Shown here piece after piece: positions 22,155-34,412 of a DNA stretch of 64,000 nucleotides. A program made the translations under genes and the position numbers. The stretch spans positions 41,943,098 through 42,007,097 of the forward strand of contig JARZZO010000001.1 of NCBI GenBank assembly GCA_030544215.1. The letters are read 5' to 3'. The DNA comes from Zantedeschia hybrid cultivar. Its lineage: Eukaryota > Streptophyta > Magnoliopsida > Alismatales > Araceae. The first letter of the stretch is position 1, and each line of letters starts with the position of its first letter. Below the pieces are notes generated by a model. That model did no database searches. It saw only the letters and a list, made by a program, of their open reading frames with translations, and was not told the origin of the DNA.

Positions 22155-22504
22155 TTTTGCCGCCCGCCCGGGAGTCCGCTTGCGGGGTAACATAGATTTG
22201 CGATTTATTTTGGGAAAGACCGCGGTCGTCAACGGACGAACCCCAATTTCTTGAAAGAATCCTTAAAATCTTAACAGATTGAAAAAGTAGCGATTTGATC
22301 ACGCATTTTTCGGAAAAAGGCATGCACTTTTCAAACAAACTCACTGGTTTTTATCATATGTATATATATATATATATATATATATGTAAAAAAATCGTAC
22401 TTTATATATTGAAAAATTACATGCCTCGCATAATATTTTGAGGAAGTTTTCGGATTAGCGAACCGGCGCTTGCCCTTATAGGCCGGCGTGCACGTCTTAC
22501 GTGC

Positions 22505-22624
22505 GGGTGCGATCATACCAGCACTAATGCACCGGATCCCATCAGAACTCCGAAGTTAAGCGTGCTTGGGCGAGAGTAGTACTAGGATGGGTGACCTCCT
22601 GGGAAGTCCTCGTGTTGCACCCCT
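22505..22624 (+). rRNA. 5S rRNA: 5S rRNA, unit 49
   Basis: Consensus copy. Type T, 472 bp. Confidence 0.97.
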
Positions 22625-22825
22625 TTTTGCCGCCCGCCCGGGAGTCCGCTTGCGGGGTAACATAGATTTGCGATTTATTTTGGGAAAGACCGCGGTCGTC
22701 AACGGACGAACCCCAATTTCTTGAAAGAATCCTTAAAATCTTAACAGATTGAAAAAGTAGCGATTTGATCACGCATTTTTCGGAAAAAGGCATGCACTTT
22801 TCAAACAAACTCACTGGTTTTTATC

Positions 22826-22857
<32 letters not shown>

Positions 22858-22976
22858 GTAAAAAAATCGTACTTTATATATTGAAAAATTACATGCCTCG
22901 CATAATATTTTGAGGAAGTTTTCGGATTAGCGAACCGGCGCTTGCCCTTATAGGCCGGCGTGCACGTCTTACGTGC

Positions 22977-23096
22977 GGGTGCGATCATACCAGCACTAAT
23001 GCACCGGATCCCATCAGAACTCCGAAGTTAAGCGTGCTTGGGCGAGAGTAGTACTAGGATGGGTGACCTCCTGGGAAGTCCTCGTGTTGCACCCCT
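22977..23096 (+). rRNA. 5S rRNA: 5S rRNA, unit 50
   Basis: Consensus copy, last of zone A. Type T, 468 bp. Confidence 0.97.
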
Positions 23097-23444
23097 TTTT
23101 GCCGCCCGCCCGGGAGTCCGCTTGCGGGGTAACATAGATTTGCGATTTATTTTGGGAAAGACCGCGGTCGTCAACGGACGAACCCCAATTTCTTGAAAGA
23201 ATCCTTAAAATCTTAACAGATTGAAAAAGTAGCGATTTGATCACGCATTTTTCGGAAAAAGGCATGCACTTTTCAAACAAACTCACTGGTTTTTATCATA
23301 TGTATATATATATATATATATATATGTAAAAAAATCGTACTTTATATATTGAAAAATTACATGCCTCGCATAATATTTTGAGGAAGTTTTCGGATTAGCG
23401 AACCGGCGCTTGCCCTTATAGGCCGGCGTGCACGTCTTACGTGC

Positions 23445-23564
23445 GGGTGCGATCATACCAGCACTAATGCACCGGATCCCATCAGAACTCCGAAGTTAAG
23501 CGTGCTTGGGCGAGAGTAGTACTAGGATGGGTGACCTCCTGGGAAGTCCTCGTGTTGCACCCCT
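23445..23564 (+). rRNA. 5S rRNA: 5S rRNA, unit 51
   Basis: Consensus gene. First type C spacer, marking the switch to zone B. 466 bp. Confidence 0.97.
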
Positions 23565-23910
23565 TTTTGCCGCCCGCCCGGGAGTCCGCTTGCGGGGTAA
23601 CATAGATTTGCGATTTATTTTGGGAAAGACCGCGGTCGTCAACGGACGAACCCCAATTTCTTGAAAGAATCCTTAAAATCTTAACAGATTGAAAAAGTAG
23701 CGATTTGATCACGCATCTTTCGGAAAAAGGCATGCACTTTTCAAACAAACTCACTGGTTTTTATCATATGTATATATATATATATATATATGTAAAAAAA
23801 TCGTACTTTATATATTGAAAAATTACATGCCTCGCATAATATTTTGAGGAAGTTTTCGGATTAGCGAACCGGCGCTTGCCCTTATAGGCCGGCGTGCACG
23901 TCTTACGTGC

Positions 23911-24030
23911 GGGTGCGATCATACCAGCACTAATGCACCGGATCCCATCAGAACTCCGAAGTTAAGCGTGCTTGGGCGAGAGTAGTACTAGGACGGGTGA
24001 CCTCCTGGGAAGTCCTCGTGTTGCACCCCT
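23911..24030 (+). rRNA. 5S rRNA: 5S rRNA, unit 52, T84C
   Basis: T84C in box C (23994), the first of six copies with this change. Type C, 466 bp. Confidence 0.96.
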
Positions 24031-24376
24031 TTTTGCCGCCCGCCCGGGAGTCCGCTTGCGGGGTAACATAGATTTGCGATTTATTTTGGGAAAGACCGCG
24101 GTCGTCAACGGACGAACCCCAATTTCTTGAAAGAATCCTTAAAATCTTAACAGATTGAAAAAGTAGCGATTTGATCACGCATCTTTCGGAAAAAGGCATG
24201 CACTTTTCAAACAAACTCACTGGTTTTTATCATATGTATATATATATATATATATATGTAAAAAAATCGTACTTTATATATTGAAAAATTACATGCCTCG
24301 CATAATATTTTGAGGAAGTTTTCGGATTAGCGAACCGGCGCTTGCCCTTATAGGCCGGCGTGCACGTCTTACGTGC

Positions 24377-24496
24377 GGGTGCGATCATACCAGCACTAAT
24401 GCACCGGATCCCATCAGAACTCCGAAGTTAAGCGTGCTTGGGCGAGAGTAGTACTAGGATGGGTGACCTCCTGGGAAGTCCTCGTGTTGCACCCCT
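24377..24496 (+). rRNA. 5S rRNA: 5S rRNA, unit 53
   Basis: Consensus copy. Type C, 466 bp. Confidence 0.97.
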
Positions 24497-24842
24497 TTTT
24501 GCCGCCCGCCCGGGAGTCCGCTTGCGGGGTAACATAGATTTGCGATTTATTTTGGGAAAGACCGCGGTCGTCAACGGACGAACCCCAATTTCTTGAAAGA
24601 ATCCTTAAAATCTTAACAGATTGAAAAAGTAGCGATTTGATCACGCATCTTTCGGAAAAAGGCATGCACTTTTCAAACAAACTCACTGGTTTTTATCATA
24701 TGTATATATATATATATATATATGTAAAAAAATCGTACTTTATATATTGAAAAATTACATGCCTCGCATAATATTTTGAGGAAGTTTTCGGATTAGCGAA
24801 CCGGCGCTTGCCCTTATAGGCCGGCGTGCACGTCTTACGTGC

Positions 24843-24962
24843 GGGTGCGATCATACCAGCACTAATGCACCGGATCCCATCAGAACTCCGAAGTTAAGCG
24901 TGCTTGGGCGAGAGTAGTACTAGGATGGGTGACCTCCTGGGAAGTCCTCGTGTTGCACCCCT
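24843..24962 (+). rRNA. 5S rRNA: 5S rRNA, unit 54
   Basis: Consensus gene. First type G spacer, followed by a C119A gene. 464 bp. Confidence 0.97.
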
Positions 24963-25306
24963 TTTTGCCGCCCGCCCGGGAGTCCGCTTGCGGGGTAACA
25001 TAGATTTGCGATTTATTTTGGGAAAGACCGCGGTCGTCAACGGACGAACCCCAATTTCTTGAAAGAATCCTTAAAATCTTAACAGATTGAAAAAGTAGCG
25101 ATTTGATCACGCATCTTGCGGAAAAAGGCATGCACTTTTCAAACAAACTCACTGGTTTTTATCATATGTATATATATATATATATATGTAAAAAAATCGT
25201 ACTTTATATATTGAAAAATTACATGCCTCGCATAATATTTTGAGGAAGTTTTCGGATTAGCGAACCGGCGCTTGCCCTTATAGGCCGGCGTGCACGTCTT
25301 ACGTGC

Positions 25307-25426
25307 GGGTGCGATCATACCAGCACTAATGCACCGGATCCCATCAGAACTCCGAAGTTAAGCGTGCTTGGGCGAGAGTAGTACTAGGATGGGTGACCTC
25401 CTGGGAAGTCCTCGTGTTGCACCCAT
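25307..25426 (+). rRNA. 5S rRNA: 5S rRNA, unit 55, C119A
   Basis: C119A (CACCCATTTTT) falls in the unpaired 3' end and keeps the T5. Type T, 470 bp. Confidence 0.96.
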
Positions 25427-25776
25427 TTTTGCCGCCCGCCCGGGAGTCCGCTTGCGGGGTAACATAGATTTGCGATTTATTTTGGGAAAGACCGCGGTCG
25501 TCAACGGACGAACCCCAATTTCTTGAAAGAATCCTTAAAATCTTAACAGATTGAAAAAGTAGCGATTTGATCACGCATTTTTCGGAAAAAGGCATGCACT
25601 TTTCAAACAAACTCACTGGTTTTTATCATATGTATATATATATATATATATATATATGTAAAAAAATCGTACTTTATATATTGAAAAATTACATGCCTCG
25701 CATAATATTTTGAGGAAGTTTTCGGATTAGCGAACCGGCGCTTGCCCTTATAGGCCGGCGTGCACGTCTTACGTGC

Positions 25777-25896
25777 GGGTGCGATCATACCAGCACTAAT
25801 GCACCGGATCCCATCAGAACTCCGAAGTTAAGCGTGCTTGGGCGAGAGTAGTACTAGGATGGGTGACCTCCTGGGAAGTCCTCGTGTTGCACCCCT
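25777..25896 (+). rRNA. 5S rRNA: 5S rRNA, unit 56
   Basis: Consensus copy. Type T, 468 bp. Confidence 0.97.
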
Positions 25897-26244
25897 TTTT
25901 GCCGCCCGCCCGGGAGTCCGCTTGCGGGGTAACATAGATTTGCGATTTATTTTGGGAAAGACCGCGGTCGTCAACGGACGAACCCCAATTTCTTGAAAGA
26001 ATCCTTAAAATCTTAACAGATTGAAAAAGTAGCGATTTGATCACGCATTTTTCGGAAAAAGGCATGCACTTTTCAAACAAACTCACTGGTTTTTATCATA
26101 TGTATATATATATATATATATATATGTAAAAAAATCGTACTTTATATATTGAAAAATTACATGCCTCGCATAATATTTTGAGGAAGTTTTCGGATTAGCG
26201 AACCGGCGCTTGCCCTTATAGGCCGGCGTGCACGTCTTACGTGC

Positions 26245-26364
26245 GGGTGCGATCATACCAGCACTAATGCACCGGATCCCATCAGAACTCCGAAGTTAAG
26301 CGTGCTTGGGCGAGAGTAGTACTAGGATGGGTGACCTCCTGGGAAGTCCTCGTGTTGCACCCCT
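26245..26364 (+). rRNA. 5S rRNA: 5S rRNA, unit 57
   Basis: Consensus copy. Type T, 472 bp, upstream of the doublet. Confidence 0.97.
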
Positions 26365-26565
26365 TTTTGCCGCCCGCCCGGGAGTCCGCTTGCGGGGTAA
26401 CATAGATTTGCGATTTATTTTGGGAAAGACCGCGGTCGTCAACGGACGAACCCCAATTTCTTGAAAGAATCCTTAAAATCTTAACAGATTGAAAAAGTAG
26501 CGATTTGATCACGCATTTTTCGGAAAAAGGCATGCACTTTTCAAACAAACTCACTGGTTTTTATC

Positions 26566-26597
<32 letters not shown>

Positions 26598-26716
26598 GTA
26601 AAAAAATCGTACTTTATATATTGAAAAATTACATGCCTCGCATAATATTTTGAGGAAGTTTTCGGATTAGCGAACCGGCGCTTGCCCTTATAGGCCGGCG
26701 TGCACGTCTTACGTGC

Positions 26717-26836
26717 GGGTGCGATCATACCAGCACTAATGCACCGGATCCCATCAGAACTCCGAAGTTAAGCGTGCTTGGGCGAGAGTAGTACTAGGAT
26801 GGGTGACCTCCTGGGAAGTCCTCGTGTTGCACCCCT
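26717..26836 (+). rRNA. 5S rRNA: 5S rRNA, unit 58a, first of a spacerless doublet
   Basis: A consensus gene with a normal upstream promoter and its T5 terminator (26836-26840). The spacer is missing: base 26841 is already +5 of the next gene copy. With no spacer to carry, it is the only gene whose next copy lies 120 bp on. Confidence 0.96.
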
Positions 26837-26956
26837 TTTTGCGATCATACCAGCACTAATGCACCGGATCCCATCAGAACTCCGAAGTTAAGCGTGCTTG
26901 GGCGAGAGTAGTACTAGGATGGGTGACCTCCTGGGAAGTCCTCGTGTTGCACCCCT
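26837..26956 (+). rRNA. 5S rRNA: 5S rRNA, unit 58b, 5' end replaced
   Basis: Positions +5 to +120 (26841-26956) match the consensus, but +1 to +4 are TTTT, the terminator of gene 58a, in place of GGGT. It has no TATA, no -1 C, and lacks the three G that pair in helix I. The internal control region is intact, so factor binding is possible, but a correct 5S RNA is unlikely. Type C, 466 bp to gene 59. Confidence 0.9.
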
Positions 26957-27302
26957 TTTTGCCGCCCGCCCGGGAGTCCGCTTGCGGGGTAACATAGATT
27001 TGCGATTTATTTTGGGAAAGACCGCGGTCGTCAACGGACGAACCCCAATTTCTTGAAAGAATCCTTAAAATCTTAACAGATTGAAAAAGTAGCGATTTGA
27101 TCACGCATCTTTCGGAAAAAGGCATGCACTTTTCAAACAAACTCACTGGTTTTTATCATATGTATATATATATATATATATATGTAAAAAAATCGTACTT
27201 TATATATTGAAAAATTACATGCCTCGCATAATATTTTGAGGAAGTTTTCGGATTAGCGAACCGGCGCTTGCCCTTATAGGCCGGCGTGCACGTCTTACGT
27301 GC

Positions 27303-27422
27303 GGGTGCGATCATACCAGCACTAATGCACCGGATCCCATCAGAACTCCGAAGTTAAGCGTGCTTGGGCGAGAGTAGAACTAGGATGGGTGACCTCCTGG
27401 GAAGTCCTCGTGTTGCACCCCT
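27303..27422 (+). rRNA. 5S rRNA: 5S rRNA, unit 59, T76A
   Basis: T76A (GAGTAGAAC) between the intermediate element and box C, shared only with gene 92. Type T, 462 bp. Confidence 0.96.
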
Positions 27423-27764
27423 TTTTGCCGCCCGCCCGGGAGTCCGCTTGCGGGGTAACATAGATTTGCGATTTATTTTGGGAAAGACCGCGGTCGTCAA
27501 CGGACGAACCCCAATTTCTTGAAAGAATCCTTAAAATCTTAACAGATTGAAAAAGTAGCGATTTGATCACGCATTTTTCGGAAAAAGGCATGCACTTTTC
27601 AAACAAACTCACTGGTTTTTATCATATGTATATATATATATATATGTAAAAAAATCGTACTTTATATATTGAAAAATTACATGCCTCGCATAATATTTTG
27701 AGGAAGTTTTCGGATTAGCGAACCGGCGCTTGCCCTTATAGGCCGGCGTGCACGTCTTACGTGC

Positions 27765-27884
27765 GGGTGCGATCATACCAGCACTAATGCACCGGATCCC
27801 ATCAGAACTCCGAAGTTAAGCGTGCTTGGGCGAGAGTAGTACTAGGACGGGTGACCTCCTGGGAAGTCCTCGTGTTGCACCCCT
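27765..27884 (+). rRNA. 5S rRNA: 5S rRNA, unit 60, T84C
   Basis: T84C in box C. Type C, 466 bp. Confidence 0.96.
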
Positions 27885-28230
27885 TTTTGCCGCCCGCCCG
27901 GGAGTCCGCTTGCGGGGTAACATAGATTTGCGATTTATTTTGGGAAAGACCGCGGTCGTCAACGGACGAACCCCAATTTCTTGAAAGAATCCTTAAAATC
28001 TTAACAGATTGAAAAAGTAGCGATTTGATCACGCATCTTTCGGAAAAAGGCATGCACTTTTCAAACAAACTCACTGGTTTTTATCATATGTATATATATA
28101 TATATATATATGTAAAAAAATCGTACTTTATATATTGAAAAATTACATGCCTCGCATAATATTTTGAGGAAGTTTTCGGATTAGCGAACCGGCGCTTGCC
28201 CTTATAGGCCGGCGTGCACGTCTTACGTGC

Positions 28231-28350
28231 GGGTGCGATCATACCAGCACTAATGCACCGGATCCCATCAGAACTCCGAAGTTAAGCGTGCTTGGGCGAG
28301 AGTAGTACTAGGATGGGTGACCTCCTGGGAAGTCCTCGTGTTGCACCCCT
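28231..28350 (+). rRNA. 5S rRNA: 5S rRNA, unit 61
   Basis: Consensus gene. Type T spacer with TA tract interrupted by AAA (28565-28567) and GACGC for GGCGC near its end, a pair of markers shared with units 64 and 75. 468 bp. Confidence 0.97.
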
Positions 28351-28698
28351 TTTTGCCGCCCGCCCGGGAGTCCGCTTGCGGGGTAACATAGATTTGCGAT
28401 TTATTTTGGGAAAGACCGCGGTCGTCAACGGACGAACCCCAATTTCTTGAAAGAATCCTTAAAATCTTAACAGATTGAAAAAGTAGCGATTTGATCACGC
28501 ATTTTTCGGAAAAAGGCATGCACTTTTCAAACAAACTCACTGGTTTTTATCATATGTATATATATAAATATATATATATGTAAAAAAATCGTACTTTATA
28601 TATTGAAAAATTACATGCCTCGCATAATATTTTGAGGAAGTTTTCGGATTAGCGAACCGACGCTTGCCCTTATAGGCCGGCGTGCACGTCTTACGTGC

Positions 28699-28818
28699 GG
28701 GTGCGATCATACCAGCACTAATGCACCGGATCCCATCAGAACTCCGAAGTTAAGCGTGCTTGGGCGAGAGTAGTACTAGGATGGGTGACCTCCTGGGAAG
28801 TCCTCGTGTTGCACCCCT
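28699..28818 (+). rRNA. 5S rRNA: 5S rRNA, unit 62
   Basis: Consensus copy. Type T, 470 bp. Confidence 0.97.
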
Positions 28819-29168
28819 TTTTGCCGCCCGCCCGGGAGTCCGCTTGCGGGGTAACATAGATTTGCGATTTATTTTGGGAAAGACCGCGGTCGTCAACGGA
28901 CGAACCCCAATTTCTTGAAAGAATCCTTAAAATCTTAACAGATTGAAAAAGTAGCGATTTGATCACGCATTTTTCGGAAAAAGGCATGCACTTTTCAAAC
29001 AAACTCACTGGTTTTTATCATATGTATATATATATATATATATATATATGTAAAAAAATCGTACTTTATATATTGAAAAATTACATGCCTCGCATAATAT
29101 TTTGAGGAAGTTTTCGGATTAGCGAACCGGCGCTTGCCCTTATAGGCCGGCGTGCACGTCTTACGTGC

Positions 29169-29288
29169 GGGTGCGATCATACCAGCACTAATGCACCGGA
29201 TCCCATCAGAACTCCGAAGTTAAGCGTGCTTGGGCGAGAGTAGTACTAGGATGGGTGACCTCCTGGGAAGTCCTCGTGTTGCACCCCT
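29169..29288 (+). rRNA. 5S rRNA: 5S rRNA, unit 63
   Basis: Consensus gene, type G spacer, 464 bp. Opens the 8-unit block; partner of unit 74. Confidence 0.97.
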
Positions 29289-29632
29289 TTTTGCCGCCCG
29301 CCCGGGAGTCCGCTTGCGGGGTAACATAGATTTGCGATTTATTTTGGGAAAGACCGCGGTCGTCAACGGACGAACCCCAATTTCTTGAAAGAATCCTTAA
29401 AATCTTAACAGATTGAAAAAGTAGCGATTTGATCACGCATCTTGCGGAAAAAGGCATGCACTTTTCAAACAAACTCACTGGTTTTTATCATATGTATATA
29501 TATATATATATATGTAAAAAAATCGTACTTTATATATTGAAAAATTACATGCCTCGCATAATATTTTGAGGAAGTTTTCGGATTAGCGAACCGGCGCTTG
29601 CCCTTATAGGCCGGCGTGCACGTCTTACGTGC

Positions 29633-29752
29633 GGGTGCGATCATACCAGCACTAATGCACCGGATCCCATCAGAACTCCGAAGTTAAGCGTGCTTGGGCG
29701 AGAGTAGTACTAGGATGGGTGACCTCCTGGGAAGTCCTCGTGTTGCACCCCT
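29633..29752 (+). rRNA. 5S rRNA: 5S rRNA, unit 64
   Basis: Consensus gene. Type T with interrupted TA tract and GACGC; partner of unit 75. 468 bp. Confidence 0.97.
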
Positions 29753-30100
29753 TTTTGCCGCCCGCCCGGGAGTCCGCTTGCGGGGTAACATAGATTTGCG
29801 ATTTATTTTGGGAAAGACCGCGGTCGTCAACGGACGAACCCCAATTTCTTGAAAGAATCCTTAAAATCTTAACAGATTGAAAAAGTAGCGATTTGATCAC
29901 GCATTTTTCGGAAAAAGGCATGCACTTTTCAAACAAACTCACTGGTTTTTATCATATGTATATATATAAATATATATATATGTAAAAAAATCGTACTTTA
30001 TATATTGAAAAATTACATGCCTCGCATAATATTTTGAGGAAGTTTTCGGATTAGCGAACCGACGCTTGCCCTTATAGGCCGGCGTGCACGTCTTACGTGC

Positions 30101-30220
30101 GGGTGCGATCATACCAGCACTAATGCACCGGATCCCATCAGAACTCCGAAGTTAAGCGTGCTTGGGCGAGAGTAGTACTAGGATGGGTGACCTCCTGGGA
30201 AGTCCTCGTGTTGCACCCCT
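30101..30220 (+). rRNA. 5S rRNA: 5S rRNA, unit 65
   Basis: Consensus copy; partner of unit 76. Type T, 468 bp. Confidence 0.97.
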
Positions 30221-30568
30221 TTTTGCCGCCCGCCCGGGAGTCCGCTTGCGGGGTAACATAGATTTGCGATTTATTTTGGGAAAGACCGCGGTCGTCAACG
30301 GACGAACCCCAATTTCTTGAAAGAATCCTTAAAATCTTAACAGATTGAAAAAGTAGCGATTTGATCACGCATTTTTCGGAAAAAGGCATGCACTTTTCAA
30401 ACAAACTCACTGGTTTTTATCATATGTATATATATATATATATATATATGTAAAAAAATCGTACTTTATATATTGAAAAATTACATGCCTCGCATAATAT
30501 TTTGAGGAAGTTTTCGGATTAGCGAACCGGCGCTTGCCCTTATAGGCCGGCGTGCACGTCTTACGTGC

Positions 30569-30688
30569 GGGTGCGATCATACCAGCACTAATGCACCGGA
30601 TCCCATCAGAACTCCGAAGTTAAGCGTGCTTGGGCGAGAGTAGTACTAGGATGGGTGACCTCCTGGGAAGTCCTCGTGTTGCACCCCT
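30569..30688 (+). rRNA. 5S rRNA: 5S rRNA, unit 66
   Basis: Consensus gene, type G, 464 bp; partner of unit 77. Confidence 0.97.
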
Positions 30689-31032
30689 TTTTGCCGCCCG
30701 CCCGGGAGTCCGCTTGCGGGGTAACATAGATTTGCGATTTATTTTGGGAAAGACCGCGGTCGTCAACGGACGAACCCCAATTTCTTGAAAGAATCCTTAA
30801 AATCTTAACAGATTGAAAAAGTAGCGATTTGATCACGCATCTTGCGGAAAAAGGCATGCACTTTTCAAACAAACTCACTGGTTTTTATCATATGTATATA
30901 TATATATATATATGTAAAAAAATCGTACTTTATATATTGAAAAATTACATGCCTCGCATAATATTTTGAGGAAGTTTTCGGATTAGCGAACCGGCGCTTG
31001 CCCTTATAGGCCGGCGTGCACGTCTTACGTGC

Positions 31033-31152
31033 GGGTGCGATCATACCAGCACTAATGCACCGGATCCCATCAGAACTCCGAAGTTAAGCGTGCTTGGGCG
31101 AGAGTAGTACTAGGATGGGTGACCTCCTGGGAAGTCCTCGTGTTGCACCCAT
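31033..31152 (+). rRNA. 5S rRNA: 5S rRNA, unit 67, C119A
   Basis: C119A after a type G spacer; partner of unit 78. Type T, 468 bp. Confidence 0.96.
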
Positions 31153-31500
31153 TTTTGCCGCCCGCCCGGGAGTCCGCTTGCGGGGTAACATAGATTTGCG
31201 ATTTATTTTGGGAAAGACCGCGGTCGTCAACGGACGAACCCCAATTTCTTGAAAGAATCCTTAAAATCTTAACAGATTGAAAAAGTAGCGATTTGATCAC
31301 GCATTTTTCGGAAAAAGGCATGCACTTTTCAAACAAACTCACTGGTTTTTATCATATGTATATATATATATATATATATATGTAAAAAAATCGTACTTTA
31401 TATATTGAAAAATTACATGCCTCGCATAATATTTTGAGGAAGTTTTCGGATTAGCGAACCGGCGCTTGCCCTTATAGGCCGGCGTGCACGTCTTACGTGC

Positions 31501-31620
31501 GGGTGCGATCATACCAGCACTAATGCACCGGATCCCATCAGAACTCCGAAGTTAAGCGTGCTTGGGCGAGAGTAGTACTAGGACGGGTGACCTCCTGGGA
31601 AGTCCTCGTGTTGCACCCCT
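31501..31620 (+). rRNA. 5S rRNA: 5S rRNA, unit 68, T84C
   Basis: T84C; partner of unit 79. Type C, 466 bp. Confidence 0.96.
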
Positions 31621-31966
31621 TTTTGCCGCCCGCCCGGGAGTCCGCTTGCGGGGTAACATAGATTTGCGATTTATTTTGGGAAAGACCGCGGTCGTCAACG
31701 GACGAACCCCAATTTCTTGAAAGAATCCTTAAAATCTTAACAGATTGAAAAAGTAGCGATTTGATCACGCATCTTTCGGAAAAAGGCATGCACTTTTCAA
31801 ACAAACTCACTGGTTTTTATCATATGTATATATATATATATATATATGTAAAAAAATCGTACTTTATATATTGAAAAATTACATGCCTCGCATAATATTT
31901 TGAGGAAGTTTTCGGATTAGCGAACCGGCGCTTGCCCTTATAGGCCGGCGTGCACGTCTTACGTGC

Positions 31967-32086
31967 GGGTGCGATCATACCAGCACTAATGCACCGGATC
32001 CCATCAGAACTCCGAAGTTAAGCGTGCTTGGGCGAGAGTAGTACTAGGATGGGTGACCTCCTGGGAAGTCCTCGTGTTGCACCCCT
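31967..32086 (+). rRNA. 5S rRNA: 5S rRNA, unit 69
   Basis: Consensus gene; spacer GAGTCTGC for GAGTCCGC, shared only with partner unit 80. Type C, 466 bp. Confidence 0.97.
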
Positions 32087-32432
32087 TTTTGCCGCCCGCC
32101 CGGGAGTCTGCTTGCGGGGTAACATAGATTTGCGATTTATTTTGGGAAAGACCGCGGTCGTCAACGGACGAACCCCAATTTCTTGAAAGAATCCTTAAAA
32201 TCTTAACAGATTGAAAAAGTAGCGATTTGATCACGCATCTTTCGGAAAAAGGCATGCACTTTTCAAACAAACTCACTGGTTTTTATCATATGTATATATA
32301 TATATATATATATGTAAAAAAATCGTACTTTATATATTGAAAAATTACATGCCTCGCATAATATTTTGAGGAAGTTTTCGGATTAGCGAACCGGCGCTTG
32401 CCCTTATAGGCCGGCGTGCACGTCTTACGTGC

Positions 32433-32552
32433 GGGTGCGATCATACCAGCACTAATGCACCGGATCCCATCAGAACTCCGAAGTTAAGCGTGCTTGGGCG
32501 AGAGTAGTACTAGGATGGGTGACCTCCTGGGAAGTCCTCGTGTTGCACCCCT
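32433..32552 (+). rRNA. 5S rRNA: 5S rRNA, unit 70
   Basis: Consensus copy; partner of unit 81, last matching pair. Type C, 464 bp. Confidence 0.97.
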
Positions 32553-32896
32553 TTTTGCCGCCCGCCCGGGAGTCCGCTTGCGGGGTAACATAGATTTGCG
32601 ATTTATTTTGGGAAAGACCGCGGTCGTCAACGGACGAACCCCAATTTCTTGAAAGAATCCTTAAAATCTTAACAGATTGAAAAAGTAGCGATTTGATCAC
32701 GCATCTTTCGGAAAAAGGCATGCACTTTTCAAACAAACTCACTGGTTTTTATCATATGTATATATATATATATATATGTAAAAAAATCGTACTTTATATA
32801 TTGAAAAATTACATGCCTCGCATAATATTTTGAGGAAGTTTTCGGATTAGCGAACCGGCGCTTGCCCTTATAGGCCGGCGTGCACGTCTTACGTGC

Positions 32897-33016
32897 GGGT
32901 GCGATCATACCAGCACTAATGCACCGGATCCCATCAGAACTCCGAAGTTAAGCGTGCTTGGGCGAGAGTAGTACTAGGACGGGTGACCTCCTGGGAAGTC
33001 CTCGTGTTGCACCCCT
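32897..33016 (+). rRNA. 5S rRNA: 5S rRNA, unit 71, T84C
   Basis: T84C; spacer CCCGTCCGG for CCCGCCCGG. Type C, 466 bp. Confidence 0.96.
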
Positions 33017-33362
33017 TTTTGCCGCCCGTCCGGGAGTCCGCTTGCGGGGTAACATAGATTTGCGATTTATTTTGGGAAAGACCGCGGTCGTCAACGGACG
33101 AACCCCAATTTCTTGAAAGAATCCTTAAAATCTTAACAGATTGAAAAAGTAGCGATTTGATCACGCATCTTTCGGAAAAAGGCATGCACTTTTCAAACAA
33201 ACTCACTGGTTTTTATCATATGTATATATATATATATATATATGTAAAAAAATCGTACTTTATATATTGAAAAATTACATGCCTCGCATAATATTTTGAG
33301 GAAGTTTTCGGATTAGCGAACCGGCGCTTGCCCTTATAGGCCGGCGTGCACGTCTTACGTGC

Positions 33363-33482
33363 GGGTGCGATCATACCAGCACTAATGCACCGGATCCCAT
33401 CAGAACTCCGAAGTTAAGCGTGCTTGGGCGAGAGTAGTACTAGGATGGGTGACCTCCTGGGAAGTCCTCGTGTTGCACCCCT
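33363..33482 (+). rRNA. 5S rRNA: 5S rRNA, unit 72
   Basis: Consensus copy. Type C, 466 bp. Units 71-73 repeat the order T84C, plain, type G seen in 52-54. Confidence 0.97.
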
Positions 33483-33828
33483 TTTTGCCGCCCGCCCGGG
33501 AGTCCGCTTGCGGGGTAACATAGATTTGCGATTTATTTTGGGAAAGACCGCGGTCGTCAACGGACGAACCCCAATTTCTTGAAAGAATCCTTAAAATCTT
33601 AACAGATTGAAAAAGTAGCGATTTGATCACGCATCTTTCGGAAAAAGGCATGCACTTTTCAAACAAACTCACTGGTTTTTATCATATGTATATATATATA
33701 TATATATATGTAAAAAAATCGTACTTTATATATTGAAAAATTACATGCCTCGCATAATATTTTGAGGAAGTTTTCGGATTAGCGAACCGGCGCTTGCCCT
33801 TATAGGCCGGCGTGCACGTCTTACGTGC

Positions 33829-33948
33829 GGGTGCGATCATACCAGCACTAATGCACCGGATCCCATCAGAACTCCGAAGTTAAGCGTGCTTGGGCGAGAG
33901 TAGTACTAGGATGGGTGACCTCCTGGGAAGTCCTCGTGTTGCACCCCT
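33829..33948 (+). rRNA. 5S rRNA: 5S rRNA, unit 73
   Basis: Consensus gene, type G, 464 bp, followed by a C119A gene. Confidence 0.97.
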
Positions 33949-34292
33949 TTTTGCCGCCCGCCCGGGAGTCCGCTTGCGGGGTAACATAGATTTGCGATTT
34001 ATTTTGGGAAAGACCGCGGTCGTCAACGGACGAACCCCAATTTCTTGAAAGAATCCTTAAAATCTTAACAGATTGAAAAAGTAGCGATTTGATCACGCAT
34101 CTTGCGGAAAAAGGCATGCACTTTTCAAACAAACTCACTGGTTTTTATCATATGTATATATATATATATATATGTAAAAAAATCGTACTTTATATATTGA
34201 AAAATTACATGCCTCGCATAATATTTTGAGGAAGTTTTCGGATTAGCGAACCGGCGCTTGCCCTTATAGGCCGGCGTGCACGTCTTACGTGC

Positions 34293-34412
34293 GGGTGCGA
34301 TCATACCAGCACTAATGCACCGGATCCCATCAGAACTCCGAAGTTAAGCGTGCTTGGGCGAGAGTAGTACTAGGATGGGTGACCTCCTGGGAAGTCCTCG
34401 TGTTGCACCCAT
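34293..34412 (+). rRNA. 5S rRNA: 5S rRNA, unit 74, C119A
   Basis: C119A, and itself followed by a type G spacer, the only unit with both. Its partner gene 63 lacks C119A, so the duplication or conversion edge probably lies inside this unit. 464 bp. Confidence 0.96.

Larger units (their letters stand above)
29169..32896 (+). repeat. First copy of 8-unit block (units 63-70)
   Basis: The order is: type G spacer; interrupted TA tract with GACGC; type T; type G; C119A gene; T84C gene; GTCTGC spacer; type C. The same order and the same eight unit lengths recur at units 74-81. Confidence 0.85.
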
